Shown: one piece after another, positions 8,016 to 15,595 of the stretch | Layout of the letters: each line of letters opens with the position of its first letter | Numbering within the stretch: position 1 is the stretch's first letter | Assembly (NCBI GenBank): GCA_013203195.1 | Contig: JABMQM010000230.1 | Location: 1 to 19,082 of the forward strand | Direction: 5' to 3' | Origin: Desulfobacteraceae bacterium | Lineage (GTDB): Bacteria; Desulfobacterota; Desulfobacteria; Desulfobacterales; UBA11574 | Length of the DNA: 19,082 nucleotides | Translations under genes and position numbers: made by a program | Notes under the pieces: model-generated | Databases searched by the model: none | The model's input: only the letters and a program-made list of their open reading frames with translations | What the model was told of the DNA's origin: nothing

Positions 8016-8676
8016 CGCTACTGCTTTGAAAGTTTTGAAAATCAACGATCCGGTCAAACTTTTTGAGAAGTTCATGGTCGTGAGTTACGGCCAGCAGGGT
8101 GGCTCCATGGTTTTCCACACTGCGAAACAGCAAGTCAAGAATGCGATCCTTGTTTTCCGGGTCGAGATTCCCGGTTGCTTCGTCTGCCAAAATCAGTTTC
8201 GGGTGGGGAAGCAGGGCCCGGCAGATGGCGTTGCGCTGTTTTTCCCCGTGTGACAGGTCATTCGTCTGCCGTTTGAGTTTATCTCCAATACCCATATTTT
8301 CAGCAAGAGCTGCGGCACGCTTTCTAACATCTTTATCTAACTTCAGGGCTCCGGTAATGCGGAAGGGATGCAAAATATTATCAATAACGTTCAGATAATC
8401 CAGCAGTTCAAAGTCCTGAAATACAAACCCGATATGTTGTATGCGAAAATCCCTTCTTTGAGCATCACTTAGCTTATCAATTCTGGTTTCTCCAACCCGA
8501 ATATTTCCATTTATCACGGGAACAATTCCGGCAATCAGGTTTAACAACGTCGTTTTTCCCGAACCGCTCGGTCCTATGACAGCGACTTTTTCACCTTTTT
8601 CCACATTTAAATTTGAAATGTAGAGATGAAAATCACCGGTTAAATAACTAAAATGTAATTTCTCAATATTGATCAT
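8011..8676 (-). CDS. LolD/MacB-type ABC transporter ATP-binding protein
   Basis: I chose the ATG at 8676, giving 221 aa, although the frame is open further upstream. The longer version would overlap the upstream coding sequence and add residues with no domain character, whereas MINIEKLHFSY begins a normal ATPase. The 8676 start lies one base past the upstream stop codon. Motifs: Walker A GPSGSGKTT (35-43), Q-loop Q87, signature LSHGE (141-145, a variant of LSGGQ), Walker B LILADE (161-166) and H-loop H199. Length fits the LolD group. It energises the FtsX-type permease encoded downstream; a 249-bp repeat element now separates the two genes. Confidence 0.92.
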   Translation of the reverse strand: MINIEKLHFSYLTGDFHLYISNLNVEKGEKVAVIGPSGSGKTTLLNLIAGIVPVINGNIRVGETRIDKLSDAQRRDFRIQHIGFVFQDFELLDYLNVIDNILHPFRITGALKLDKDVRKRAAALAENMGIGDKLKRQTNDLSHGEKQRNAICRALLPHPKLILADEATGNLDPENKDRILDLLFRSVENHGATLLAVTHDHELLKKFDRIVDFQNFQSSSD

Positions 8677-8677
8677 A

Positions 8678-10504
8678 TTAAGTTTTCGGTTTCGCATATG
8701 AATCAATGCGTTTTTCTTCCAGCAATTCCAGGCTGGTGATCTTCCAGGCGCCGTCCACGGGCTCCACGGTGATGTTGGCCTCGTACTGGTTTTTGCGAAT
8801 GTGGATGTGTCCCCAGTGACCCACCGAACCCATGGCGGTCCACTTGGTGCGGAATAACAGACCCAGGGGACGACCGTCAAGGTGGTTGACAGCGACATCC
8901 AGGATTTCGACCTCTTTCACGCGGGCCCGGGCACCACCGGCCTGAGTCACCACCAGGGATTTTCGGTTCTGCAAATATATTTCAGAAAGCAGGTTCCCAC
9001 TGACGCTGGTGGCCAGCCGGTCATAGACATCTTCTTCTTCCCGGAAATCAAAGGAGCGGTAAATGTTTTTGAGCAAACTGTTCAAAACAAAAATCGCCTC
9101 TTTGTCGGTCATCTTGGGGGCCATGACAGCCGGTTTGGCAACCGCTACTTTCAATAAAGGGTAGAGCAGAACGCTACCGGCCATGAAAAAAATTATTAAA
9201 CCGATTTGCAAGCCGACCGGTTTGGAATTCTGCCGCCGCTTCCTGATTTGCAAAGTAACGGGCACTAAAGCCAGCAGACACACAACACTGGCGAGTGGTA
9301 TTTTCATGGTGGTCAGGGATTCGTCCAGCTCTATTTGGGCAACGGTCGGCATCCGATATGTTTTAAGGAAATTTTTCCATGTCAGCACATTTTCATCAGG
9401 TGTTACATAAGAAGGAAAAGGGCCGGCCGGATCAACAGCATCGGCCGGAACCTTTTGTATGCGGTCTGACCAGAGGTCCCATGTGTTCGTGACCTCCTGT
9501 GGTATCCCTTTGGTCAAGTAGGTAATGATCACTCCCACCATGGCGGTATTGATCGGTAACTGTTCGGGCTGCACCAGGAACGTGGACCCTGTCATGGCAT
9601 ATTTGACAAAGGAGGTGCGATCCAGAATCGGTCGAAGTTGTTTCCCGTCGATCAGGACCTTGTCCTGTTTTAAAAAAAATTCACCCACCCGTTTCTTCAG
9701 CATCTCGTTTTCATCGGCTTCGATAAACTCATCTCCCCGCAGACCCAGGTCAATCCACGCAGTCAGATCCTTCACCCTTGCCAGGATCTCATGCCGCACC
9801 TCATACGGCTCGATGTAAAGAAAGGACATGACACTGCCGCGCTGCCACCGTTTTAAAGCCTTTTTGTCGAAAGCTGAATACCACGGATCCGCCCAGTCAA
9901 GGGTCACCTTCGATGGCCCGGACAAGTATCTGAAATCATTAATCGGCACACCATTGTGATACGTCATGAAGCCGATCGGTACTTTGCTTATTTTATATTG
10001 TTCATCCAGAGGGGGAATGATGGTCAATGATGTTGGTTTCTTTGTGAAGGGATAGACAAGCTCTGCATAGAACACACGCTTGTCCTCCGGCGGCCCCGGA
10101 ATCACCTGAAGCGTATAGGGATTGATCTTGCCGGCAAAGGGCGAGGGACGCTCCTTGCGAAGGCGCGGCTCGGCGAGTTTGAGCTCGGCCTGCAGTTTTT
10201 GCCCGTTATCGGTTAAGATCTGAAAGTCTTCGCTGGCAAACCGGCGCATACGATCAGCTAGCGGCGGTCTTTTGATGTCGGATCCTTTGAAGAACGCATC
10301 GGGAATAAGGCGGTCCAATGTGACTATATCATCCACGAAAATCTCAAGCTCAATCTTTACATGATCGTCAGAGATATGGATTTCAGCGATATTGGGCGCA
10401 TTCTCCGCACCGGAGAGGTTGATCCAGTCGGCAATTGCCGAAGTGCGAACAATACAACCTAAAAAGATAAGAAACGTTATGATAAAAAAGAATGTTTTCT
10501 GCAT
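8678..10504 (-). CDS. Unrecognised exported membrane protein with NTF2-like C-terminal domain
   Basis: This is a 608-aa protein when started at ATG 10504; the frame also allows a TTG at 10540, but the signal peptide starts at MQKTFFF. It has a hydrophobic leader (1-25), a long extracytoplasmic beta-rich region (26-395), two transmembrane helices (401-420 and 433-456) separated by a basic RKRRQNSK loop, and a C-terminal domain (465-608). That domain has the alternating helix-then-sheet texture of NTF2-like folds and a GHWGHIH histidine cluster (562-568). I do not recognise the family. It is the first gene of the unit, immediately before the ABC ATPase, so it is probably a dedicated partner of the transporter. 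A metal-related role is inference from the His cluster and the ZnuA-like neighbour. Confidence 0.75.
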   Translation of the reverse strand: MQKTFFFIITFLIFLGCIVRTSAIADWINLSGAENAPNIAEIHISDDHVKIELEIFVDDIVTLDRLIPDAFFKGSDIKRPPLADRMRRFASEDFQILTDNGQKLQAELKLAEPRLRKERPSPFAGKINPYTLQVIPGPPEDKRVFYAELVYPFTKKPTSLTIIPPLDEQYKISKVPIGFMTYHNGVPINDFRYLSGPSKVTLDWADPWYSAFDKKALKRWQRGSVMSFLYIEPYEVRHEILARVKDLTAWIDLGLRGDEFIEADENEMLKKRVGEFFLKQDKVLIDGKQLRPILDRTSFVKYAMTGSTFLVQPEQLPINTAMVGVIITYLTKGIPQEVTNTWDLWSDRIQKVPADAVDPAGPFPSYVTPDENVLTWKNFLKTYRMPTVAQIELDESLTTMKIPLASVVCLLALVPVTLQIRKRRQNSKPVGLQIGLIIFFMAGSVLLYPLLKVAVAKPAVMAPKMTDKEAIFVLNSLLKNIYRSFDFREEEDVYDRLATSVSGNLLSEIYLQNRKSLVVTQAGGARARVKEVEILDVAVNHLDGRPLGLLFRTKWTAMGSVGHWGHIHIRKNQYEANITVEPVDGAWKITSLELLEEKRIDSYAKPKT

Positions 10505-10510
10505 GTCTGA

Positions 10511-10540
10511 ATTATACCATGAACGGTAGGGCCGGTTCAA
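10511..10540 (-). promoter_or_regulatory. Sigma70 promoter giving a probably leaderless transcript
   Basis: On the minus strand TTGAAC (10540-10535) is followed by an 18-base spacer and a perfect TATAAT (10516-10511). A start six bases past the -10 box falls on the A of the ATG at 10504. No Shine-Dalgarno sequence precedes this ATG, which fits a leaderless message. It would drive the transporter-porin-AsmA unit. Confidence 0.6.
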
Positions 10541-10597
10541 TGAAACTCTAATGTGCTTCTCTGAATATTCATTATGTTAGAAGCAGGGATAATGAAA

Positions 10598-10630
10598 GAA
10601 TCCACCACCGGCACAGCCGGCAGTGGATTC
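10598..10630 (-). terminator. Candidate terminator after the MBL-fold hydrolase gene
   Basis: GAATCCAC (10598-10605) pairs with GTGGATTC (10623-10630). Inside, after a 2x2 internal loop, CCGGC pairs with GCCGG around a 3-nt loop. On the minus strand the stem is followed by TTTCATTAT, a modest U-rich tail. It lies about 65 bp after the hydrolase stop and before the next promoter, so it sensibly separates the two transcription units. Confidence 0.55.
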
Positions 10631-10693
10631 ATAGGTTCATAGGCAGCCTTATTAATGCCACCTTCAGTTCGTGACTGTCAGAGAATCACGCCC

Positions 10694-11959
10694 TTATTTC
10701 ATGTTGTACTTCTTCTTGAACTCCTTGATCATCTCCGCCTGTGCCGCTTCAGCAGGTTCCCATCGACCCTCTTTAATGAAATCAGTTATTGGATTAGGAA
10801 CAGTTCCTTTTGCCGGTGGGCTCGGTGGCTTGTTTGGACCAGTCACGGCCCATGCCTGATCAGGAGAAACGACCATTCGTTCGACGATTTTTTCTTTTGA
10901 AATGTTCCAGACCATATTGTCGACGGCAAGTGACAGTGGGCCGGTATACGTTTCCCTGACCCCCATTAATATATGGTCATGGGTACTCTGTTCATTAAAG
11001 AAGTGGTAACCGACTGCATGACGGGGTTTAATGGTACTCATTACCTTACCAAAAGCCTGTGGCGAGGTATGAATCTGAGTGCCGACTCCCAAAGCCTGTC
11101 CAGGTGACTGGCCATATAGTTTGACTAAATCTGGTGGAGTCAAAAAGGTCTCATGAATTGCAAGGTCAGCATTGGCAGCATATTTGATAAACCATTTATT
11201 CGGGAAAGTGTCTCCACCAATTACGACCTTGAGGCCGGCATACTCGAGGATAAAACTCACAGGACCATCACCCGCATGGATTGCAGGGATGGTCTTGATC
11301 GTAACGCCATTTTCTTGGTACACCACCGCATTCTCAGCCTTATAGTCAAACTCTTTAACTGTAATTTTGCCCGGTTTGGGACTGAGAACAAAATTTCTTG
11401 TTCTGGCATCCCAAGTATAGGCTTCCAACCAGCGATCCACCGCATACGCCGTTCCCATATCCTTGGTCGCCCCTGTGGGCCCCCAGATTCTCAGCGGACC
11501 GGTGCGTCCCGCAGTCCATCCCCCAGCCCATAAAGCTGCCAGATCACCCCAGTGGTCAGTATGAAGATGGGTGAGGAATACTTTATCGAGAAAGTCGTAT
11601 GGAATCATTAGGGCTGCCACATTGGGCATGGAGCCGGTACCGATATCGAAAAGGAACTTGTCGCCATTACCGACTTCGGCCAGGAAACAGGTGGCAGCCT
11701 GGTCACGACGCGCCGCCGGCAGGCCGGTGCCGCAGGCAATAAGCCGAATTTCATCCTTCTTCAGTTCTTCGGTTCCAGGGTAATAGACATAGCGGTCCGG
11801 TGCGGTGCCGGTTGGACTCACGACTTTTCCGCCGGCGGCTTGGGCTGTTGAAACCAGAGATACATCAGACAAACCCTTGCCTGACACATAAAGTCCAATT
11901 CCGCTTCCAATCGCCAAGACCAATGCGGCGACAATAATAATGTACTTTCTTTGCATCAT
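10694..11959 (-). CDS. Exported metallo-beta-lactamase-fold hydrolase, GntH-like
   Basis: The 421-aa protein has an N-terminal signal or anchor (about 5-26, possibly cleaved after STAQAA at 42). The MBL metal motif THLHTDHWGD sits at 130-139 (H131, H133, D135, H136), GGDTFPNKW at 248-256 with D250, and AIHETF at 267-272 with H269. Phrases such as RLIACGTGLPAARRDQAA, FDIGTGS and VGTQIHTSPQAFGKVM strongly resemble proteins annotated as the guanitoxin-biosynthesis hydrolase GntH and its many relatives; most relatives sit outside any guanitoxin cluster, so that name is structural only. An extended tail (about 370-421) carries a Pro-rich segment and a charged end. AAGGAGGG precedes the ATG pair. 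It is the last gene of the sulfatase operon; the substrate is unknown. Confidence 0.85.
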   Translation of the reverse strand: MMQRKYIIIVAALVLAIGSGIGLYVSGKGLSDVSLVSTAQAAGGKVVSPTGTAPDRYVYYPGTEELKKDEIRLIACGTGLPAARRDQAATCFLAEVGNGDKFLFDIGTGSMPNVAALMIPYDFLDKVFLTHLHTDHWGDLAALWAGGWTAGRTGPLRIWGPTGATKDMGTAYAVDRWLEAYTWDARTRNFVLSPKPGKITVKEFDYKAENAVVYQENGVTIKTIPAIHAGDGPVSFILEYAGLKVVIGGDTFPNKWFIKYAANADLAIHETFLTPPDLVKLYGQSPGQALGVGTQIHTSPQAFGKVMSTIKPRHAVGYHFFNEQSTHDHILMGVRETYTGPLSLAVDNMVWNISKEKIVERMVVSPDQAWAVTGPNKPPSPPAKGTVPNPITDFIKEGRWEPAEAAQAEMIKEFKKKYNMK

Positions 11960-12007
11960 TTTTGCCCTCCTTATTTATAATATTTAAATTTTCAATAAAT
12001 CCGTATT

Positions 12008-12502
12008 TTAAAATTCCCATGAAAGTGATAGGCCATACACCAGCTTGGTGTCCCCATCTGCGAAGTCCACATTGATTTCCGGGGCCAGGGACCACCTTGG
12101 CATCAATTCAAAATCATATCCCGATCCGATCCGGAAGAGAAAGTTTGTCTCGCTGTCTTCGAATTCCAATCCTGGTGCCAGGCGGAAAAACCAACCTGCA
12201 TGGGGATGGATAAACACGGGTATGCCGATCACCCATGAGTCAAAATCGCCGCCGGCATATTCCGCCATACCGCCGATACCAAGCCATGGATTTAAACGGT
12301 ATTCGTATTCTAAACCGATGGATGCTCCGTTCTCGGAGCCGTCTTGGGTATTGCCGCCGAAAAGCGCAACTTTGTTGCGGTGTTCACCTTCTTTCTCATG
12401 CGCTTCTGACTCTAATTCAGCACAGACACCGATGGAAGTCAACGCCACCAGAATGACAATGCAAAAAAGAAGCGACCTTGCATGTAAAAGCATATTCATC
12501 AT
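12008..12502 (-). CDS. Small outer-membrane beta-barrel protein
   Basis: Start chosen at ATG 12502, giving 164 aa, because AGGAGAG lies eight bases upstream; an in-frame ATG at 12523 lacks such a site. A signal peptide (about 1-28, ending VCAE) is followed by a charged linker with E and H residues. Alternating strands follow, such as ASIGLEYEYRLNPWLGIGGM, and the C-terminus is LSLSWEF, with the terminal Phe typical of BAM-assembled barrels. It probably has about eight strands, similar in style to OmpW/PagP-sized or generic acyloxyacyl-like barrels, but I cannot assign a family. It lies between sulfatase and MBL hydrolase genes in the same direction. Confidence 0.75.
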   Translation of the reverse strand: MMNMLLHARSLLFCIVILVALTSIGVCAELESEAHEKEGEHRNKVALFGGNTQDGSENGASIGLEYEYRLNPWLGIGGMAEYAGGDFDSWVIGIPVFIHPHAGWFFRLAPGLEFEDSETNFLFRIGSGYDFELMPRWSLAPEINVDFADGDTKLVYGLSLSWEF

Positions 12503-12616
12503 ATCTTTTACTCTCCTGTCCATGAATATAGTAAATACAAACCAGCTGCTTTAACCGAACGCTTCACTATAACCTAAGCTGAACTCTTTTCCGCTAACAG
12601 GACATGGTGATGCGGA

Positions 12617-14185
12617 TTATTCCGAAGGCGGAATCAGCTTTTCCATAACCTGGTCGACGGTGAAGCTGGCCGCCTTCTGCCGCGGCGGAAACTCCTTGAA
12701 CGTCGCCAGGAACTTACCGACATAGGCCTGCGCCGGCACCAGCAGGAAGGCATGGTCAAGCCACCAGTCCCAGTAAGTGTTCGAAGTGATGCTGGCCCTC
12801 TCGTAAGGGTCCGTGCGCAGATTGAAGAGCCAGGGAACCCGTGTTTGTACATACGGCTCACCCCAAACCAGCATGGTGCCCGGCGCCCTTTGCTGGGCGA
12901 AGACAATTTTCCAGTTGTCGAAGCGCAGCGCCGTCAGATCACCGTCATCAGAGAAGTAGAAGAATTCCTCACGGGGGCTCTTCTTCGCCTTACCGGTCAG
13001 ATAGGGCAGAAAGTTGTATCCGTCCAGATGCACCTTGAATTTCTTTTTGCCGGCTTTGTGGCCTTTTTTCAGTTTTTCTTTGATATCGGGGTCCCCGACG
13101 GCAGCCAGCAGGGTGGGCATCCAGTCCAGGTGCGACATGATGTCGTTGGAGACCGAGCCGGCCTTTATCTTACCGGGCCAGCGCACCATGGCGGGAACGC
13201 GGTAGGCACCTTCCCAGTTGGAATTCTTCTCGTTGCGAAACGGCGTCATGGCGGCATCGGGCCAGGAGTTCATGTGCGGACCGTTGTCGGTGCCGTACAT
13301 GACAATCGTGTTGTCGGCGATACCCAGTTCTTCAAGTTTGTCGAGCACCGTACCCACGTTGCGGTCATGCTCGATCATGGCATCGTGATAGACGCTCTGC
13401 CAGCGCCCTGACTGCCCCTCGATATCCTTAGGGACATGGGTCCGGAAGTGCATATGGGTAAAATTCACCCAGACGAAGACCGGTTTGCCGGCCTTATGCT
13501 GCTTTTCGATGAAACCTGCAGCCCTTGCGGCGAAATCCCGATCGACGGTTTCCATGCGCTTTCTGGTCAGCGGGCCCGTATCCCAGATCTTTTGCTTGCC
13601 GTTTGGAAGGGCGAAGCTGTGGATCACACCGCGAGGTCCGAACTTCTTGATAAATTCCGGACTCTTAGGATAATCGGGATGCTCCGGCTCCTCCGAAGCG
13701 TTCAGGTGATAGAGGGGGCCGTAGAACTCGTCGAAACCGTGGTTAGTGGGCAGCATGTCGTCCAAATCGCCAAGATGGTTCTTGCCGAACTGGCCGGTGG
13801 CATAGCCCAACGGCTTAAGCAGTTCGGCGATGGTGGGATCTTCCTTTCTCATACCCAGATCGGCCCCGGGCAGCCCCACTTTGGTCAGTCCGGTGCGAAA
13901 GCCGCTCTGACCGGTGATAAAGGATGCACGGCCGGCGGTACAGCTCTGCTCGGCGTAATAGTCGGTAAAGATCATCCCTGCTTTGGCCACGCGGTCGATG
14001 TTTGGTGTTTGATAGCCCATCAAGCCCATGCTGTAAGCACTGATGTTGGATTGTCCGATATCGTCACCCCAGATGATGACGATGTTGGGCTTGGATGTTT
14101 TGGCAACCGCTGTTGAGCCAATGAACGATAGTGCCACAGCAGAAGTTAACAAAAAAAGCCATACCATCATTTTATTAGATCTCAT
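12617..14185 (-). CDS. Exported arylsulfatase (type I, formylglycine-dependent)
   Basis: The 522-aa precursor has a Sec signal (about 1-28, AVAK). Alkaline-phosphatase-superfamily sulfatase residues are all in place: D41-D42 (WGDDIGQ), the FGly site C82-T-A-G-R86, K135 and H137 (GKNHLG), H244/H246 (THMH), D300-N301 (YGTDNGPH) and K320. The maturation motif is CxAxR instead of the common CxPSR; this still fits the (C/S)x(P/A)xR rule known for FGly-generating enzymes such as anSME. No maturase gene is visible in the window. The start has a perfect AAGGAGGT seven bases upstream. It should hydrolyse sulfate esters in the periplasm; the substrate cannot be read from sequence. Confidence 0.93.
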   Translation of the reverse strand: MRSNKMMVWLFLLTSAVALSFIGSTAVAKTSKPNIVIIWGDDIGQSNISAYSMGLMGYQTPNIDRVAKAGMIFTDYYAEQSCTAGRASFITGQSGFRTGLTKVGLPGADLGMRKEDPTIAELLKPLGYATGQFGKNHLGDLDDMLPTNHGFDEFYGPLYHLNASEEPEHPDYPKSPEFIKKFGPRGVIHSFALPNGKQKIWDTGPLTRKRMETVDRDFAARAAGFIEKQHKAGKPVFVWVNFTHMHFRTHVPKDIEGQSGRWQSVYHDAMIEHDRNVGTVLDKLEELGIADNTIVMYGTDNGPHMNSWPDAAMTPFRNEKNSNWEGAYRVPAMVRWPGKIKAGSVSNDIMSHLDWMPTLLAAVGDPDIKEKLKKGHKAGKKKFKVHLDGYNFLPYLTGKAKKSPREEFFYFSDDGDLTALRFDNWKIVFAQQRAPGTMLVWGEPYVQTRVPWLFNLRTDPYERASITSNTYWDWWLDHAFLLVPAQAYVGKFLATFKEFPPRQKAASFTVDQVMEKLIPPSE

Positions 14186-14256
14186 TTTTTACCTCCTTGT
14201 GCCTATTATTAATAAAGAATGTCCTTTTCATAACATCCTCCTAATTGTATCGAGTC

Positions 14257-14700
14257 TCAATGAATCACCCTCATTCTTCGCCTTCTCCTGCGCCTGTGTC
14301 GCCGATGTACGCCTGCAATGGATATTGGAGATAGAGGCCTGCCGATGGGATCGATAAAAAGTGAAACAGGGCCGGATGGCAGCGGTTTGTCATCTTCCAG
14401 CACCTTAATCTGGTATACGAGATCGTTATTTTTCAACTGTGGATTTTTCAATTCCACAACAACGTCCTCAACTTCATCCTTGTCAAAGATAGACAGGACG
14501 GCATTGGGCGGATCGGCTTTAAAGCTGTTTTTGCTTGTGTCTTCTTGCCAATCCAATACAAAGTCCTCAATCGTCATGTGCCCCGCGATGCGTTTTGGTC
14601 TGTCCGAGAAGAAGATCACTGTCGGGCTGACATTTTTCAAGATCAGCTTTTCTTTGTCCATCGTAGCGCCTTGAGCCGTCTGGACAAATAAATACTGCAC
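14257..14700 (-). CDS. Conserved domain of unknown function, separated from its Tat signal by an in-frame TAG
   Basis: The frame is open from just after the TAG at 14710-14712; the first start is GTG 14700 with AGGAAGAAG before it. The 147-aa product carries a recognisable but functionally unnamed bacterial family pattern: YLFVQTAQGATMD, LKNVSPTVIFFSDRPKRIAGH, DPPNAVLSI, VVVELKNP and GPVSLFIDPIGRPLSP. The end is very basic (HRRHRRRRRRRMR). The preceding Tat ORF is in the same frame, and its SAAN end joins naturally to EEEVQYLFVQ. Without the signal the protein would stay in the cytoplasm. It is either a recent nonsense allele, a readthrough product, or a reinitiated cytoplasmic version. Sulfatase and glycine-zipper genes flank it. 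Confidence 0.7.
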   Translation of the reverse strand: MQYLFVQTAQGATMDKEKLILKNVSPTVIFFSDRPKRIAGHMTIEDFVLDWQEDTSKNSFKADPPNAVLSIFDKDEVEDVVVELKNPQLKNNDLVYQIKVLEDDKPLPSGPVSLFIDPIGRPLSPISIAGVHRRHRRRRRRRMRVIH

Positions 14701-14709
14701 TTCTTCTTC

Positions 14710-14853
14710 CTAATTTGCTGCAGATGCTAGCGGTATCTTTGCCGCGGCGTTCAGAAATGCTGCTCCGGCGGCAGCTGTACCTGCTTTTAGAAAATTACGT
14801 CGGCTCGTGCCGGATGGTGGTGATTGGGACTGCTTGTGGTCTTTTTTGCTCAT
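14710..14853 (-). CDS. Isolated Tat signal peptide ORF (47 aa)
   Basis: ATG 14853 is preceded by a strong GGAGGA six bases upstream. The product has a polar n-region, a textbook twin-arginine motif SRRNFLK (17-23), a hydrophobic alanine-rich core (GTAAAGAAFL) and an AxA-type end (LASAA). It stops at TAG (14710-14712), leaving essentially only a signal peptide. The frame continues without any shift into the conserved 147-codon domain, four codons before that domain's GTG. A signal peptide with no cargo is unlikely to be a complete gene, so it is best read as the 5' part of one gene. Confidence 0.75.
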   Translation of the reverse strand: MSKKDHKQSQSPPSGTSRRNFLKAGTAAAGAAFLNAAAKIPLASAAN

Positions 14854-14897
14854 GCTTTCCTCCAATAATCGACTTTCGCTCAATTGAGGTTATAGTC

Positions 14898-15452
14898 TCA
14901 ATCTTCACAAAGTATTCTGACTTTCTTTGCTGCCATGGTGGTTGCCTCATCGGTTGCTGCATTAGTCAGCTCGTGTTTGGCTTTTTCACAGTCGCCGGAT
15001 GATGACTTGTGATGCTGTGGAGTCTGTGTCTTCGTTTCGCAGTGCACACTCGAGATACGACGAATGTTGGAATACGATCCCTGTTCTATCGAGACACAGT
15101 CGCCAATCCTTATATCCTGCAGTTCCGTGTTGATGATGGTTGTGCCGCCGCTTACCAGGCTCACAGTGTATTGTTGCTGTGTGCCGCTGGTTGCAGATCC
15201 CTGTACGGCAGCGCCGATACCGGCACCGGCCAGGACCCTGAGACCTCTGTGACGGCGAGGGCCTATCATTGCACCGATAACGCCGCCCGCCAAGGCACCA
15301 CCGGCATGACTGGAACCCTTGCTTATGGTCTGGACGCTTTCAACCGTACCGTACTGAATCGTCACCGATTGTGCGTAAAGGCTTGTAATTGGAAAGCATG
15401 TCATTGCTGCACCGATTATGAGTAAACTGATTTTCATTAAATTGATTTTCAT
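14898..15452 (-). CDS. Glycine-zipper (SlyB/Pcp-like) envelope protein
   Basis: The 184-aa precursor has a Sec signal peptide (about 1-28, SLYAQS, no lipobox cysteine). After a short beta segment (IQYGTVESVQTI), a double glycine zipper runs from about 50 to 90 (AGGALAGGVIGAMIG, then VLAGAGIGAAVQGSA) with an RRHRG hinge between. A second beta-rich part (YTVSLVSGGTTIINTELQD... IRIGDCVSIEQG) matches SlyB/Pcp-like proteins. The polar tail (about 140-184) contains three Cys residues. SlyB-like proteins reside in the outer membrane and support envelope integrity. GGAGG lies seven bases before the ATG. It precedes the Tat ORF by 44 bp. Confidence 0.8.
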   Translation of the reverse strand: MKINLMKISLLIIGAAMTCFPITSLYAQSVTIQYGTVESVQTISKGSSHAGGALAGGVIGAMIGPRRHRGLRVLAGAGIGAAVQGSATSGTQQQYTVSLVSGGTTIINTELQDIRIGDCVSIEQGSYSNIRRISSVHCETKTQTPQHHKSSSGDCEKAKHELTNAATDEATTMAAKKVRILCED

Positions 15453-15549
15453 TAGCAGTCCTCCAATTTTGATAAGAATTCCCTTTTCGAGAACGGGATA
15501 AGGGAAAATTTAAGGTTGTGTGCCGTAACAGGGTGTCAACTTGTGATAT

Positions 15550-15588
15550 TCGGCTTTAAAACTGTTTTTGCTTGTGTCTTCTTTCCAA
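15550..15588 (-). pseudogene. 39-bp relic copy of part of the 147-codon domain gene
   Basis: Bases 15550-15588 match 14513-14551 at 37 of 39 positions in the same orientation. On the minus strand the piece encodes WKEDTSKNSFKAE, against WQEDTSKNSFKAD in the intact gene. Similarity ends sharply on both sides. It lies between the SYLF and glycine-zipper genes. A fragment of a former duplicate, or a recombination scar, is the simplest reading. Confidence 0.75.
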
Positions 15589-15595
15589 GTTGGTT

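Noticed and set aside
7866..8075. 69-aa minus-strand frame inside the 249-bp element
   Set aside because: It runs across the element's hairpins and out of frame into the ATPase gene, and shows no domain or ribosome site.
8677..8898. N-terminal extension of the ABC ATPase to 295 aa
   Set aside because: The extra residues are the out-of-frame image of the upstream 608-aa gene; the ATPase fold starts at MINIEK (8676).
12752..13411. 219-aa plus-strand reading frame antisense to the sulfatase
   Set aside because: It lies wholly inside the sulfatase gene, has no recognisable domain or ribosome site, and arises from high GC in that gene.
14710..14712. Pyrrolysine at the TAG
   Set aside because: No catalytic reason or methyltransferase context is visible, the codon sits at a signal-peptide junction, and AsmA uses TAG as stop. 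It is kept only as one possible readthrough route.
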